Below the pieces are notes generated by a model. It was not told the origin of the DNA. It made no database searches and saw nothing but the letters and a program-made list of their open reading frames with translations. Shown here piece by piece: positions 16,463 through 24,023 of a DNA stretch of 48,802 nt (the stretch's first letter is position 1; every line of letters starts with the position of its first letter). The position numbers and the translations under genes were made by a program. Source of the DNA: Terriglobales bacterium (lineage in GTDB: Bacteria; Acidobacteriota; Terriglobia; Terriglobales; Acidobacteriaceae); the NCBI GenBank assembly GCA_035543055.1, contig DATKKJ010000135.1:1-48802 (forward strand), in the 5' to 3' direction.

Positions 16463-19042
16463 TCACGCCTTCCTGATGCTGACGTACACGTCTTCCACCC
16501 AGCCCATACCCAGAGGATCCTTCTTTTTGCTCATCATCGGATCCTTCTGCGGGATGAGGTCGCCATCGCGGTAGCCGAAATCCTTGGCTACCCGCAGGTT
16601 CTTGGCGCGGTGCCCGATACCGTGGAACGCGAGCATGCAGTCGTCGCGCGTGATGCGTTTGGATAAGTGCACCTTCGCTTTGACCGGCCGCGGCAGTTGC
16701 GTCATGTACTTGGGGTTGCTCTCGACGATGACCTGGTCGCCATCCTTGAGCCCGAGCTTTTTACCAGCCGTTGGGCTGATCCAGACGGTGTCCATGTAAT
16801 TCATAGTCGTGAGGTGCTTCAGGATGGGGTTGTTGATGAAGTTGGGATCGGCGTGCATGTACCAGGGCGCGCGCGTGATCAGGAGCGAGAACTTGTAATT
16901 CTCGTCCGGCTCCTGCCAGCGCGAGTCCCAGGTGGGGAGAGGCGAATGGTCCACCTTCGAGAATTCGTCGATGAATATCCGCACCCGCCCGTTGGGCCGG
17001 CCATACGATTGTTGCCGGATCTGCTTGTAGTTCTCGTACGGCTTGTTGTCGATCCAGAACGCGCCCTTGGCCATGAACTCCTTGCTGTTCTCGGCCGCAC
17101 CGGTCAGCTTCAACGCGGCGTCACCGATACCCATGGGGACCGCTTTCTTGGGATCGCCGCTGCCATCGGTGGTCCAGTACTTCGGTGCCAGTGCCAACCC
17201 GATCTTCTGGGTCACCGTGCCCCAGCCGATCTGGTCGCCCGGCGGCTTCTGCACCGGAGCGCCTCCTACCAGGCAGGCCTGCTTGGGGTAGTAGGTGCGC
17301 ACGTCTAGCTTGCCCTCCTCGAAGTTGTGCGGGGCAGGCAGCACGTAATCGCACCAGTACCCGAGATCGTCCAGGTACAGGTTCCAATCCACCACCATGT
17401 CCTTCTTGGCCAAGCCGGCCTCCAACATCTGCGGCTGGATGGTCGCGAACAGCCCGCGGTGCGGGTTGCCATAGATGACCACCTTCACCGTATTGGTCGT
17501 GTACAGTCCGTAACCGACCATGCCGTAGTGTCCGGGGGCCGAAAAGTCCTTCTGGCGGTAGATGTCGTTGGTGACCGGGAACTCGTGGCGGAAGTCGACC
17601 GACTTGCTGGGCAGTGCCGGATACGGCTCCGCTGGCTTGTAGAGGTCTTCCAGCCACGGCATCTTGACGTCGTGCAGCAGCAGCAGGCCGCCCTCGTGAT
17701 CGATGGCCCCGACCAGGGTGTTGATCACGTTCAGCGAGTGCCGCAGTCGCCAGCTATTAGCGTAGTTGGGGCCGGCAGCATCGCGCTTGTTGGTGGGCAC
17801 CACCGCGTACGGAGCTGCCGCCGCGAAGTCGAGCGCGATCTTGCGGATGGCCGACGCTTTCACGTCCGTGATCGGCGCCGCCCATTCCGGCGTGAACGGC
17901 TTGGTGGTCTCGGCCAGCAGTTGCAGCACCGGCTTGGCTTTGATCTCCTTGCCTGCGACCGTCACCGTGTACGTGCCGCCGTCCAGGGCCGGAGCGTGGC
18001 ACGTGCTCAGCGGCTCCAACTGCTTGTGCTCGGTGCACCAGGCGTAGAAGCCACCGTCATCGGTCTTCAGCGCCTGCCTAGTGTCGAGGTCCACCAGCGC
18101 CGGAGCATCGGAGTACTTGGTCAAGAATTCGGTGTTGTATTTCTTGTTGGAAACGATGGTGTTGATGATGGCCAGCGCCACCGCCAAGTCGGTCCCCGGC
18201 TTGATGGAGTAGTACTGGTCCGCGAAGTTGTCCGAGATCGGTGTCCGGACGGGATTGAACATCACGATCTTGCTGCCGTTCTTCTTGCCCTCGAGCCAGT
18301 GGGGCAGCATGCCCGCCTTGGCTGACTTGGTGAATGAGTCGAAGCCGAACCAGATCTGGTATTTCGCCAGGTCGTAGTCGTAGCCGGGCAGGTGATGCGA
18401 CGGAGTGTAAGTGCTCGAATAAACGTCGTTGGGCGGATTCGTGATGGTCAGGCAGTTGATGTAGTAGTGCGTTCCGAAGCATTCCGTTCGCTGATCGCTG
18501 CGGATCACGCCCATGGATTTGCAGAGCTTGTTGGTGAAGGGATTGCCGGGAGAGGCGATCAGGATCTCTTCCGGCTTGTACTTCCGCATCACGTCGATGA
18601 TCTCGTTGACGGCGTCGGCGGACCTGAGCGTCACCCAGCCTGGGTCCGAATCCGTCCCTTTCCGCGGATTGGTCCGCTTCAGGGCGACCATCAGTCGATC
18701 AGGGTTATAGAGGGAATCGACGAAGCCCATGGCCTTGATGCAGTACTTGCCCTTGGACACGGGGTCTTCTGGCCAGCCTTCGATTGTTATGGCCCGTTCT
18801 AGCCCCGTCTTGGTGTCGGTCCCCACCACGACTTTCACAGCGCAGTTGATCTCGCAGGCGCGGGAACAGACCTGGGGTACCTTCTTGCTGATCTTGAAGG
18901 TGGGTTGCTCCTGCGGGTGCTTCTCAAACTGGCCGACGGCCTCGAGGTTTTGAAAAGGGAAGGCCGCCATGGCAGGCGCGACCCCCGCTATCCCCGCGGC
19001 GCGTATGAAGCCCCTTCGAGATAGCTTGTCAGTTTTTTCCAT
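16463..19042 (-). CDS. Tat-exported molybdopterin oxidoreductase, DmsA-like Fe-S spacing, substrate unknown
   Basis: 859 aa from ATG 19042, with AAGGAG 6-7 bases upstream. The N-terminus LSRRGFIRAAGIAGVAPAMAAF is a Tat signal. The Fe-S motif is CSRACEINC (C-x3-C-x3-C), then a Cys 33 residues on: a DmsA-like first spacing that differs from the second molybdoenzyme of this operon. The Mo-site region reads RTECFGTHYYINCL, with Cys candidates for a Mo ligand. Later blocks GGLLLLHDVKMPWLED and VVIYGNPHRGLFATIQPQM, and the C-terminal TTMNYMDTVWISPTAGKKLGL, fit the cofactor-binding folds. It is paired with a Fe-S protein 10 bases downstream. A dimethyl sulfoxide/tetrathionate/oxyanion-type reductase is possible but not supported further. 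Confidence 0.85.
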   Translation of the reverse strand: MEKTDKLSRRGFIRAAGIAGVAPAMAAFPFQNLEAVGQFEKHPQEQPTFKISKKVPQVCSRACEINCAVKVVVGTDTKTGLERAITIEGWPEDPVSKGKYCIKAMGFVDSLYNPDRLMVALKRTNPRKGTDSDPGWVTLRSADAVNEIIDVMRKYKPEEILIASPGNPFTNKLCKSMGVIRSDQRTECFGTHYYINCLTITNPPNDVYSSTYTPSHHLPGYDYDLAKYQIWFGFDSFTKSAKAGMLPHWLEGKKNGSKIVMFNPVRTPISDNFADQYYSIKPGTDLAVALAIINTIVSNKKYNTEFLTKYSDAPALVDLDTRQALKTDDGGFYAWCTEHKQLEPLSTCHAPALDGGTYTVTVAGKEIKAKPVLQLLAETTKPFTPEWAAPITDVKASAIRKIALDFAAAAPYAVVPTNKRDAAGPNYANSWRLRHSLNVINTLVGAIDHEGGLLLLHDVKMPWLEDLYKPAEPYPALPSKSVDFRHEFPVTNDIYRQKDFSAPGHYGMVGYGLYTTNTVKVVIYGNPHRGLFATIQPQMLEAGLAKKDMVVDWNLYLDDLGYWCDYVLPAPHNFEEGKLDVRTYYPKQACLVGGAPVQKPPGDQIGWGTVTQKIGLALAPKYWTTDGSGDPKKAVPMGIGDAALKLTGAAENSKEFMAKGAFWIDNKPYENYKQIRQQSYGRPNGRVRIFIDEFSKVDHSPLPTWDSRWQEPDENYKFSLLITRAPWYMHADPNFINNPILKHLTTMNYMDTVWISPTAGKKLGLKDGDQVIVESNPKYMTQLPRPVKAKVHLSKRITRDDCMLAFHGIGHRAKNLRVAKDFGYRDGDLIPQKDPMMSKKKDPLGMGWVEDVYVSIRKA

Positions 19043-19116
19043 CTTTGCTCCTTGACCTCGTTGGATTTGGAACCTACTTGAGCCCAGGTTCGCTCGTCGG
19101 TTGATGGTGGTTGCCG

Positions 19117-20127
19117 TTACCCTCCGATAGCTGCCATGGAGAACGGCGCATGCTGGGTCTGTGGAGTGAATAGGTTGTGCCATGCTGGCTTGTGGGTGGC
19201 GATCTGACGCAACGCCCCACGCAGTGCCTCGTCCCCCTGGCGCAGATAAGGCTTCAGATCGACGCCGCCGCGGGCGAACAGGCAGGCTTTCGCCAGGCCC
19301 GAAGCGGTCACACGAAGGCGGTTACAGCAATCACAGAAATGGTTTGAGACGGGGGTAATGATGCCGATCTTTCCAGCGGCCCCCGCGATCCGGAGGTAGC
19401 GCGCCGGGCCATGCGGATCGGCCGAGGTCAGCTCCTCGAGCCGGTACCTCTGTTCCAACTTGCGCAAGATCTCTGCGCCAGAGACCCAAGTGGAATGCCA
19501 GTCCGCTCGTTCCATGGTCGGCATGTACTCAATGAAGCGAACGGTGTAAGCCTGCCGCAGTGTGAGTTCGGCGAAGTCGGAGACTTCGTCCTCGTTGATC
19601 CCCCGCATGACCACGGTGTTGATCTTCACCGGCGGGAAGCCGGCGATTTCAGCGGCGGCAACGCCGTCGAGCACCTCCTGCAGATCTCCCCCGCGGGTGA
19701 TCTGCGCGAAGGTCACGGGGCGGAGAGAATCGAGGCTTACGTTCAGCCGCTCCACGCCCGCTCGGCGCAACTCCTCTGCCATCTGAGCCAGGAGCACGCC
19801 GTTCGTCGTCAGCACAAGCGAACGCATGCCAGGAATTGCGACCAGCCTCTCCAGGAATCCGATCACGCCTCTGCGAACCAGAGGTTCGCCGCCCGTGACC
19901 CGTATCTTGCACAGGCCCAGCGCGACCGCCTGTCGCGCGATGCGCTCCAGCTCTTCGAATCGCAAGATGTCTTCGTGTGGAATCCAGGGGACGCCCTCGG
20001 CGGGCATGCAGTAGCGGCAGCGCAGGTTACAGCGGTCGGTGACGGAGAGCCGGAGGTAGTTGATTAGCCGGCCTTGCAGGTCGGTCAAGCTGCCTGGAGA
20101 CTCGTCACAAGGCGGGAGATCGCTCAT
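19117..20127 (-). CDS. moaA: GTP 3',8-cyclase MoaA (molybdenum cofactor synthesis)
   Basis: 336 aa from ATG 20127 (an ATG at 20157 would add 10 residues). Radical-SAM motif CNLRCRYC (C-x3-C-x2-C) near residue 33, GGEPLVRRGV, and the second [4Fe-4S] motif CDCCNRLRVTASGLAKAC. It ends in the characteristic double glycine (SMAAIGG), which in MoaA is needed for the radical reaction. It catalyses the first step of molybdopterin synthesis from GTP. Lying between the cytochrome and the molybdoenzyme genes, with 75 bases before the next ATG, it is most simply a cofactor-supply gene in the same transcript. No other moa/moe gene is in the window. Confidence 0.95.
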   Translation of the reverse strand: MSDLPPCDESPGSLTDLQGRLINYLRLSVTDRCNLRCRYCMPAEGVPWIPHEDILRFEELERIARQAVALGLCKIRVTGGEPLVRRGVIGFLERLVAIPGMRSLVLTTNGVLLAQMAEELRRAGVERLNVSLDSLRPVTFAQITRGGDLQEVLDGVAAAEIAGFPPVKINTVVMRGINEDEVSDFAELTLRQAYTVRFIEYMPTMERADWHSTWVSGAEILRKLEQRYRLEELTSADPHGPARYLRIAGAAGKIGIITPVSNHFCDCCNRLRVTASGLAKACLFARGGVDLKPYLRQGDEALRGALRQIATHKPAWHNLFTPQTQHAPFSMAAIGG

Positions 20128-20253
20128 GACAACCCAGTCCCAAAAAAGCACTCCCAAAACAGATCAGACTAACCGGGGAACTTTCATGGCGTCTGTGATA
20201 TGGCTCACCCGTTGCTGTGCGTGTCCGAGCGCACTCAGGCGTGTGACGGCAAG

Positions 20254-22263
20254 CTAGCGCGTTACTTCGATCGAGGTCTGCGCCGAGGCCAGGTCGGTTA
20301 CCGGCGGTCGCCGGTGCTTCCCGGAATACACGACGTCCATGAAGAATTGGTTCGCCTTGGCGTAGCGAAAGCGCGCTCTTACCCCCAGCGGCCCACGCAC
20401 CGTTACGGGGACGTGGAAAGCGAAATCGTAGCTAGCCGATTGCTGCGCCAATATGGCCGGACGGAACTTTGGTCCGAGCGGATGCCAGAGGTCAGGCTTC
20501 ATCACCATCTGCCCGGCGCTATTGATGGCCAGCGGCTTGAGGATGTAAGAGCCGGCTTCGATGTGGTTCGCGTCGTCGAGCAAGCCAGAATGGAAGATGG
20601 CGTGGCCGGAGGCATCCCCCACCACAACTTCGATCCACGCGCGCGCGATATTGAGCGGTCCGGTGGGAAAGCCATGCCCGACTTTCCTGTTGGTAAGCCT
20701 GACCTTGAAAGCGAGCTCGCTCGTTGCGCGGCAAGCTTGTGGAGCCTCGATCTGCAACTCGACGATCGGCCCCCGCGGCCACGTGTTGGCGATCTCCGGC
20801 ACCTCCCGCTCGCCTCGCAGCCACTGCTCCACATTGCGGATGTGCGCTCCCGAATCGTGCACCCCGATGGCTGCGGGCATGTACTGATTGCCGGCGGCGA
20901 ATGCATGATTGCGGTGGCGTCGCCCGAGCCGTGTCTTTAGGTCATAGGGGTCCGCCTCATGGACGGCGGTGGTCACAAGGTACATGTGGCACTGCTGGCA
21001 ATATTGCCGCCGCGATGGGTCCGGGTCGGTGTTCCATTTACCGCGCTTCCAGTCGTCGTACTGGGTCTCGACCTGCACCGGGCCCTCACGCTCGTCGAGG
21101 ACGTCAAACTCCTTGTGGCAGGCGGCGCAGGATTCGGGGCGGCGCACGAGTGTCAGGTCATAATCCTGATTGTGCTGGTCGGGATAGGCGCGGAGCAGGA
21201 AATGGTTTACCCAGCGGCCGAAGCCACTGGCGGCGGATTCGTACAGATAGGGCTCCGGCGCACCCAACACGTAGCTGCCGATGCCGCGCTCATCCACCTT
21301 GCGAATGGCGTGGCAGACGACGCAGCTATCGCCCTCCCGGTAGCCGGGCGCGGAGCGGCCTAGTAAGGGGTCCTTGTGGCCGGAGAGCATCGAGACCGGA
21401 TCGTGGCAGGCACCGCACTTTTCCGTTTCGCGGATGCCCTTCACCCCGGTCGTGACGGCCCGGACCTCCTGGAAGAATTCGTCTTCTGCCGACCAGCGAT
21501 GCGCGCTCGACCTCCACTCCTGGTAAATGGCGGCATGACAATCCGAGGTGCCGCAGGAATCGGAATTGGCGAGCACTTCCACCGGAATCGGGCGACCCGT
21601 TTCCGTTTCCACCATGCTGGGCTGAAAATCCGAAGTGCCGATGTGCTGGCCCCAGAACTGTCGGCGTTGCTCACGGGAGAAGTGGGTCGCCAAGAGACCA
21701 CAAAAGGCAAATAGAGCCAGCGTGGGGATTCCGGCCTGAATCCACATCCGCCGCCGCACGAGGACGTAGCTCGGCCGGTCATCTGACGTCGAAGACGGCC
21801 ACAAGTGATAGGCAAGGAACGGCAGCGCCAGAATCCCACTCCAGAGGTGCAGTGAATCCCATACCGAACCGATGAAGCGTCCGAATGCAGCCTGCCAGCC
21901 GACCACCAGTCCTGTCACAACACTGGTAGCAAGCAGCCAGAATCCGATATATGCCGAGATCTTCTTACTTGTGCGGGCCACCTTTCGTGCGCCAAGCCAG
22001 TGGCTCAATTGCCAAAGAGCGAAGATCGGTACGGCAGCCAAGCCTGCGGCGGTGTGGAGCACGATAGCCAACTGGGCAAAGACACTGAACGGGAGTATGG
22101 CTATGGCACAGCCGCTTAGCACGACGCACAACAATCCCCCGCCCGCAACGCCAAACCTAAGAATGCTCTTCTCGGAAAGGAAGGCATGTCGCACGGGTGA
22201 GCTCTCGTAACTGGGCTCGGCCATCGTCTTCTGGTCAGGGACTCCGGACACGTGTAACACCAC
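20254..22263 (-). CDS. Membrane b-type plus pentaheme c-type cytochrome
   Basis: 669 aa if the GTG at 22263 is used; an ATG at 22224 (MAEPSYES) would give 656. The first 200 residues hold five hydrophobic segments with histidines at their ends (His70, His88, His139, His153), as in small di-heme cytochrome b domains. The rest is exported and carries five heme c sites: one unusual C-x4-C-H (Cys237-Cys242-His243) and four C-x2-C-H (CGACH from 283, CVVCH, CAACH, CQQCH). A final beta-rich domain with GHGFPTGPLN follows. The layout fits a quinol-to-periplasm electron conduit for the molybdoenzymes encoded downstream; no published name is recognised. It starts the operon. Confidence 0.85.
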   Translation of the reverse strand: MVLHVSGVPDQKTMAEPSYESSPVRHAFLSEKSILRFGVAGGGLLCVVLSGCAIAILPFSVFAQLAIVLHTAAGLAAVPIFALWQLSHWLGARKVARTSKKISAYIGFWLLATSVVTGLVVGWQAAFGRFIGSVWDSLHLWSGILALPFLAYHLWPSSTSDDRPSYVLVRRRMWIQAGIPTLALFAFCGLLATHFSREQRRQFWGQHIGTSDFQPSMVETETGRPIPVEVLANSDSCGTSDCHAAIYQEWRSSAHRWSAEDEFFQEVRAVTTGVKGIRETEKCGACHDPVSMLSGHKDPLLGRSAPGYREGDSCVVCHAIRKVDERGIGSYVLGAPEPYLYESAASGFGRWVNHFLLRAYPDQHNQDYDLTLVRRPESCAACHKEFDVLDEREGPVQVETQYDDWKRGKWNTDPDPSRRQYCQQCHMYLVTTAVHEADPYDLKTRLGRRHRNHAFAAGNQYMPAAIGVHDSGAHIRNVEQWLRGEREVPEIANTWPRGPIVELQIEAPQACRATSELAFKVRLTNRKVGHGFPTGPLNIARAWIEVVVGDASGHAIFHSGLLDDANHIEAGSYILKPLAINSAGQMVMKPDLWHPLGPKFRPAILAQQSASYDFAFHVPVTVRGPLGVRARFRYAKANQFFMDVVYSGKHRRPPVTDLASAQTSIEVTR

Positions 22264-22305
22264 ACTATCAATACAGTTGAGTCCTCCCGCACGAACAGAG
22301 CGGAT

Positions 22306-22323
22306 GTCACACTTCTATGTGAC
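22306..22323. promoter_or_regulatory. Perfect 6-bp dyad upstream of the respiratory operon
   Basis: GTCACA-CTTCTA-TGTGAC: a perfect inverted repeat with a 6-base spacer, 43 bases upstream of the first possible start (GTG 22263). The half-sites resemble CRP/FNR half-sites but in the opposite arrangement to TGTGA-N6-TCACA. It may be an operator for a regulator of the operon. Pattern seen; role inferred. Confidence 0.4.
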
Positions 22324-22771
22324 CGTTAAACCGGCAAGGACGCAGTTGCTGCTTGCCCGTATTGGCGGCTGAGCCTTGTGGGGCCTGGGCCACAAGAGCG
22401 AGCATGCGGATTCATGCATTTGGGGTTCATAGTGGTAACTCTCCCGGCCAGGCCGGGGCCTAGTTTAGAAGCGCTTTCCCTCATGGAGGACCCACCGCAA
22501 GAAATCCTTCGAGCATGCCGCTCGAATTGTCCGGGGAGATGTCCATTAGGAATTGTAAGGGGGCTTTTGTAGTGCTGGCCGACGACTGTACGAGCGGACG
22601 GCCAAACACCCCAAGGTGTTAGCGCACGCGAAAGGCAGACACGAAGCCGTGACTGTCTATCAGGTATCCACGCCGATCCCACAAGTTCGCGCCTTGAGCC
22701 AAAAGCCGCTTGTTCAAACCCACGAGCCTGTGATCCACACCAATACCGATTCGAGGAGGCCATGACAGGCC
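22324..22771. other. Intergenic stretch without a convincing gene
   Basis: About 450 bases between the start of the cytochrome gene and a small rightward frame. Several open frames cross it (for example a leftward 145-codon one at 22326-22763), but none has domains, signals or coding character. Promoters for the leftward operon and the small gene would lie here. Confidence 0.4.
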
Positions 22772-22954
22772 ATGAAGCTCACCGGCACAGTCCTGAGGTG
22801 TTCGGCTCGCAAAGTCAACTCCAGCAGCAAGGAGACCTACGTCACCAACCTGCTGGTCCTGGACCCGGAGAACAGCTCCGGCACGAACTACGCAGTGGAG
22901 GTGTGGGACGTCAAGCTCCACGAGGTTCGTGACGGCGGCTGGCTGAAGTTCTGA
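22772..22954 (+). CDS. Small hypothetical protein (60 aa)
   Basis: Starts MKLTGTVLRCSARKVNSSSK and contains ETYVTNLLVLDPENSSGTNY, VEVWDVKL and a final WLKF: alternating hydrophobic and charged residues as in a small beta-barrel-like protein. GAGGAGG lies at 22753-22759, 12 bases before this ATG; a second ATG at 22762 in another frame gives a poorer peptide rich in His and Gln. Not recognised; it sits just before tRNA-Ala. Confidence 0.4.
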   Translation: MKLTGTVLRCSARKVNSSSKETYVTNLLVLDPENSSGTNYAVEVWDVKLHEVRDGGWLKF

Positions 22955-23019
22955 GAATTTGGTACGATTTGGTACGGTGTAAGTGAGTAAGCCCTTTCTA
23001 AGTCGTTGAAATCAAACGT

Positions 23020-23095
23020 GGGCCTGTGGCGCAGCTGGGAGCGCGCTTCCATGGCATGGAAGAGGTCGTCGGTTCGATCCCGACCAGGTCCACCA
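23020..23095 (+). tRNA. tRNA-Ala (GGC anticodon)
   Basis: 76 bases fold as a complete cloverleaf: acceptor stem GGGCCTG/CAGGTCC (one G-U pair), D stem GCGC/GCGC, anticodon stem CTTCC/GGAAG with loop ATGGCAT, T stem GTCGG/CCGAC with loop TTCGATC, and an encoded CCA end. The anticodon GGC is at 23053-23055, reading alanine codons GCC/GCU. T-rich sequence follows (TCTCTTTTTTC), suitable for transcription stop. Confidence 0.97.
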
Positions 23096-23117
23096 TCTCT
23101 TTTTTCTGGGCTGACTG

Positions 23118-23624
23118 CTAGGGCTTCTTCTCAGCCTCTTCGACTCTCTTTTGGAACTTCTTCAGCAACTTGATTTCGGGGGCGTTGAGGCCACCCGGCT
23201 CGCTCGCCGTCCACAAGGGGGGCCCTTCCAATCCAGGGCCATGGGCGTCGAACACCGCCAGGCTGTCGGCGGTGGCGGGGAGAGGATTGTTCACGGCTGG
23301 GGGCATCGGTAACCCGCCTCGGTTGCTTCCGAAGCTCACTCCAACTCCGGAGGCTTTGCGCACGACCATGATGAGATCAGCATCCTCGGCTGTATTCGTG
23401 ACCTGATAACGCTTCCAGTGCCGCAGTCCTTCCTGGATCGCGCTTTTGGCACGGTGCAGCTCGAATGGAATCTTCGAAGAGTCCGCCTCCGGTCCCTGCG
23501 GGATGGTCACCAGCACCCGCTTGGCTTTCAGGATCGTGCGGCTCACAGCTCCAGTCTCAATGGTTTGCGCGCAGCAGAATGCTGAAGCCAGGAGGACGGC
23601 AGCGACGCGAGGCCAACTCTTCAT
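23118..23624 (-). CDS. Hypothetical secreted protein
   Basis: 168 aa. The signal peptide (MKSWPRVAAVLLASAFCCAQ) is clear, with cleavage after CCA-Q. The mature part has RVLVTIPQGPEADSSKIPFELHRAKSAIQEGLRHWKRYQVTN, then DADLIMVVRKASG and a loop rich in Gly and Pro (FGSNRGGLPMPPAVNNP). A charged helix closes it (KLLKKFQKRVEEAEKKP). Such small exported proteins of unknown function, with a D-A-D-L-I-hydrophobic strand, are common in Acidobacteriota. A TAGAAT -10-like box lies about 36 bases upstream of the ATG. Confidence 0.75.
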   Translation of the reverse strand: MKSWPRVAAVLLASAFCCAQTIETGAVSRTILKAKRVLVTIPQGPEADSSKIPFELHRAKSAIQEGLRHWKRYQVTNTAEDADLIMVVRKASGVGVSFGSNRGGLPMPPAVNNPLPATADSLAVFDAHGPGLEGPPLWTASEPGGLNAPEIKLLKKFQKRVEEAEKKP

Positions 23625-23669
23625 GTCAACACCCGTCTAACCACGTGGACAGCGCGAATTCTATCCTTT

Positions 23670-23987
23670 TCATCCCGTGACCACCACGGTTATCACATTG
23701 CAATCCTGCCCGGGATTGAAGTCCACAGTCACGGACGTGTTCATGGGGAATTGCGCGGCATGGTCGCCGCAGAAGGCGAACTGGTTGGGGAAGCCGTTGC
23801 TCTGCAAGGTGACAAAGGTGATAAAGCTGCCGTTGTTCGAGACAGATACCTGGACCGAGCTGACCGTGCCGCTCACCGCCTGCATGTTGGACTTGAAACC
23901 GAAGGCGGTGACACCGCCGCAGCCGGTGAGCATGGGCGCCGAAGCGAGGATGAGGGCAAACGTGATCAGGAGCGCAAGGGACCGCAT
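23670..23987 (-). CDS. Small hypothetical lipoprotein
   Basis: 105 aa with a lipoprotein signal: the hydrophobic run ALLITFALILASAPM is followed by the lipobox LTGC (Cys about residue 23) and GG. The mature part is a predicted beta-sandwich-like Ser/Val/Thr-rich sequence (SGTVSSVQVSVSNNGSFITF) with two further cysteines, CGDHAAQF and DCNVITVVV. A good ribosome-binding site, TGGAGG, precedes the ATG. The function is unknown. Confidence 0.72.
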   Translation of the reverse strand: MRSLALLITFALILASAPMLTGCGGVTAFGFKSNMQAVSGTVSSVQVSVSNNGSFITFVTLQSNGFPNQFAFCGDHAAQFPMNTSVTVDFNPGQDCNVITVVVTG

Positions 23988-24023
23988 AGCGCGCCTCCAG
24001 CAAGCACCATTGTATCGCCGCCC

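Noticed and set aside
19043-20127. Molybdenum cofactor riboswitch before the molybdoenzyme genes
   Set aside because: The gap between moaA and the next gene is only 75 bases, and no conserved Moco riboswitch stem was recognised.
22326-22763. Leftward open frame of 145 codons
   Set aside because: Poor coding character and no domain; it would lie between the operon promoter and the tRNA region.
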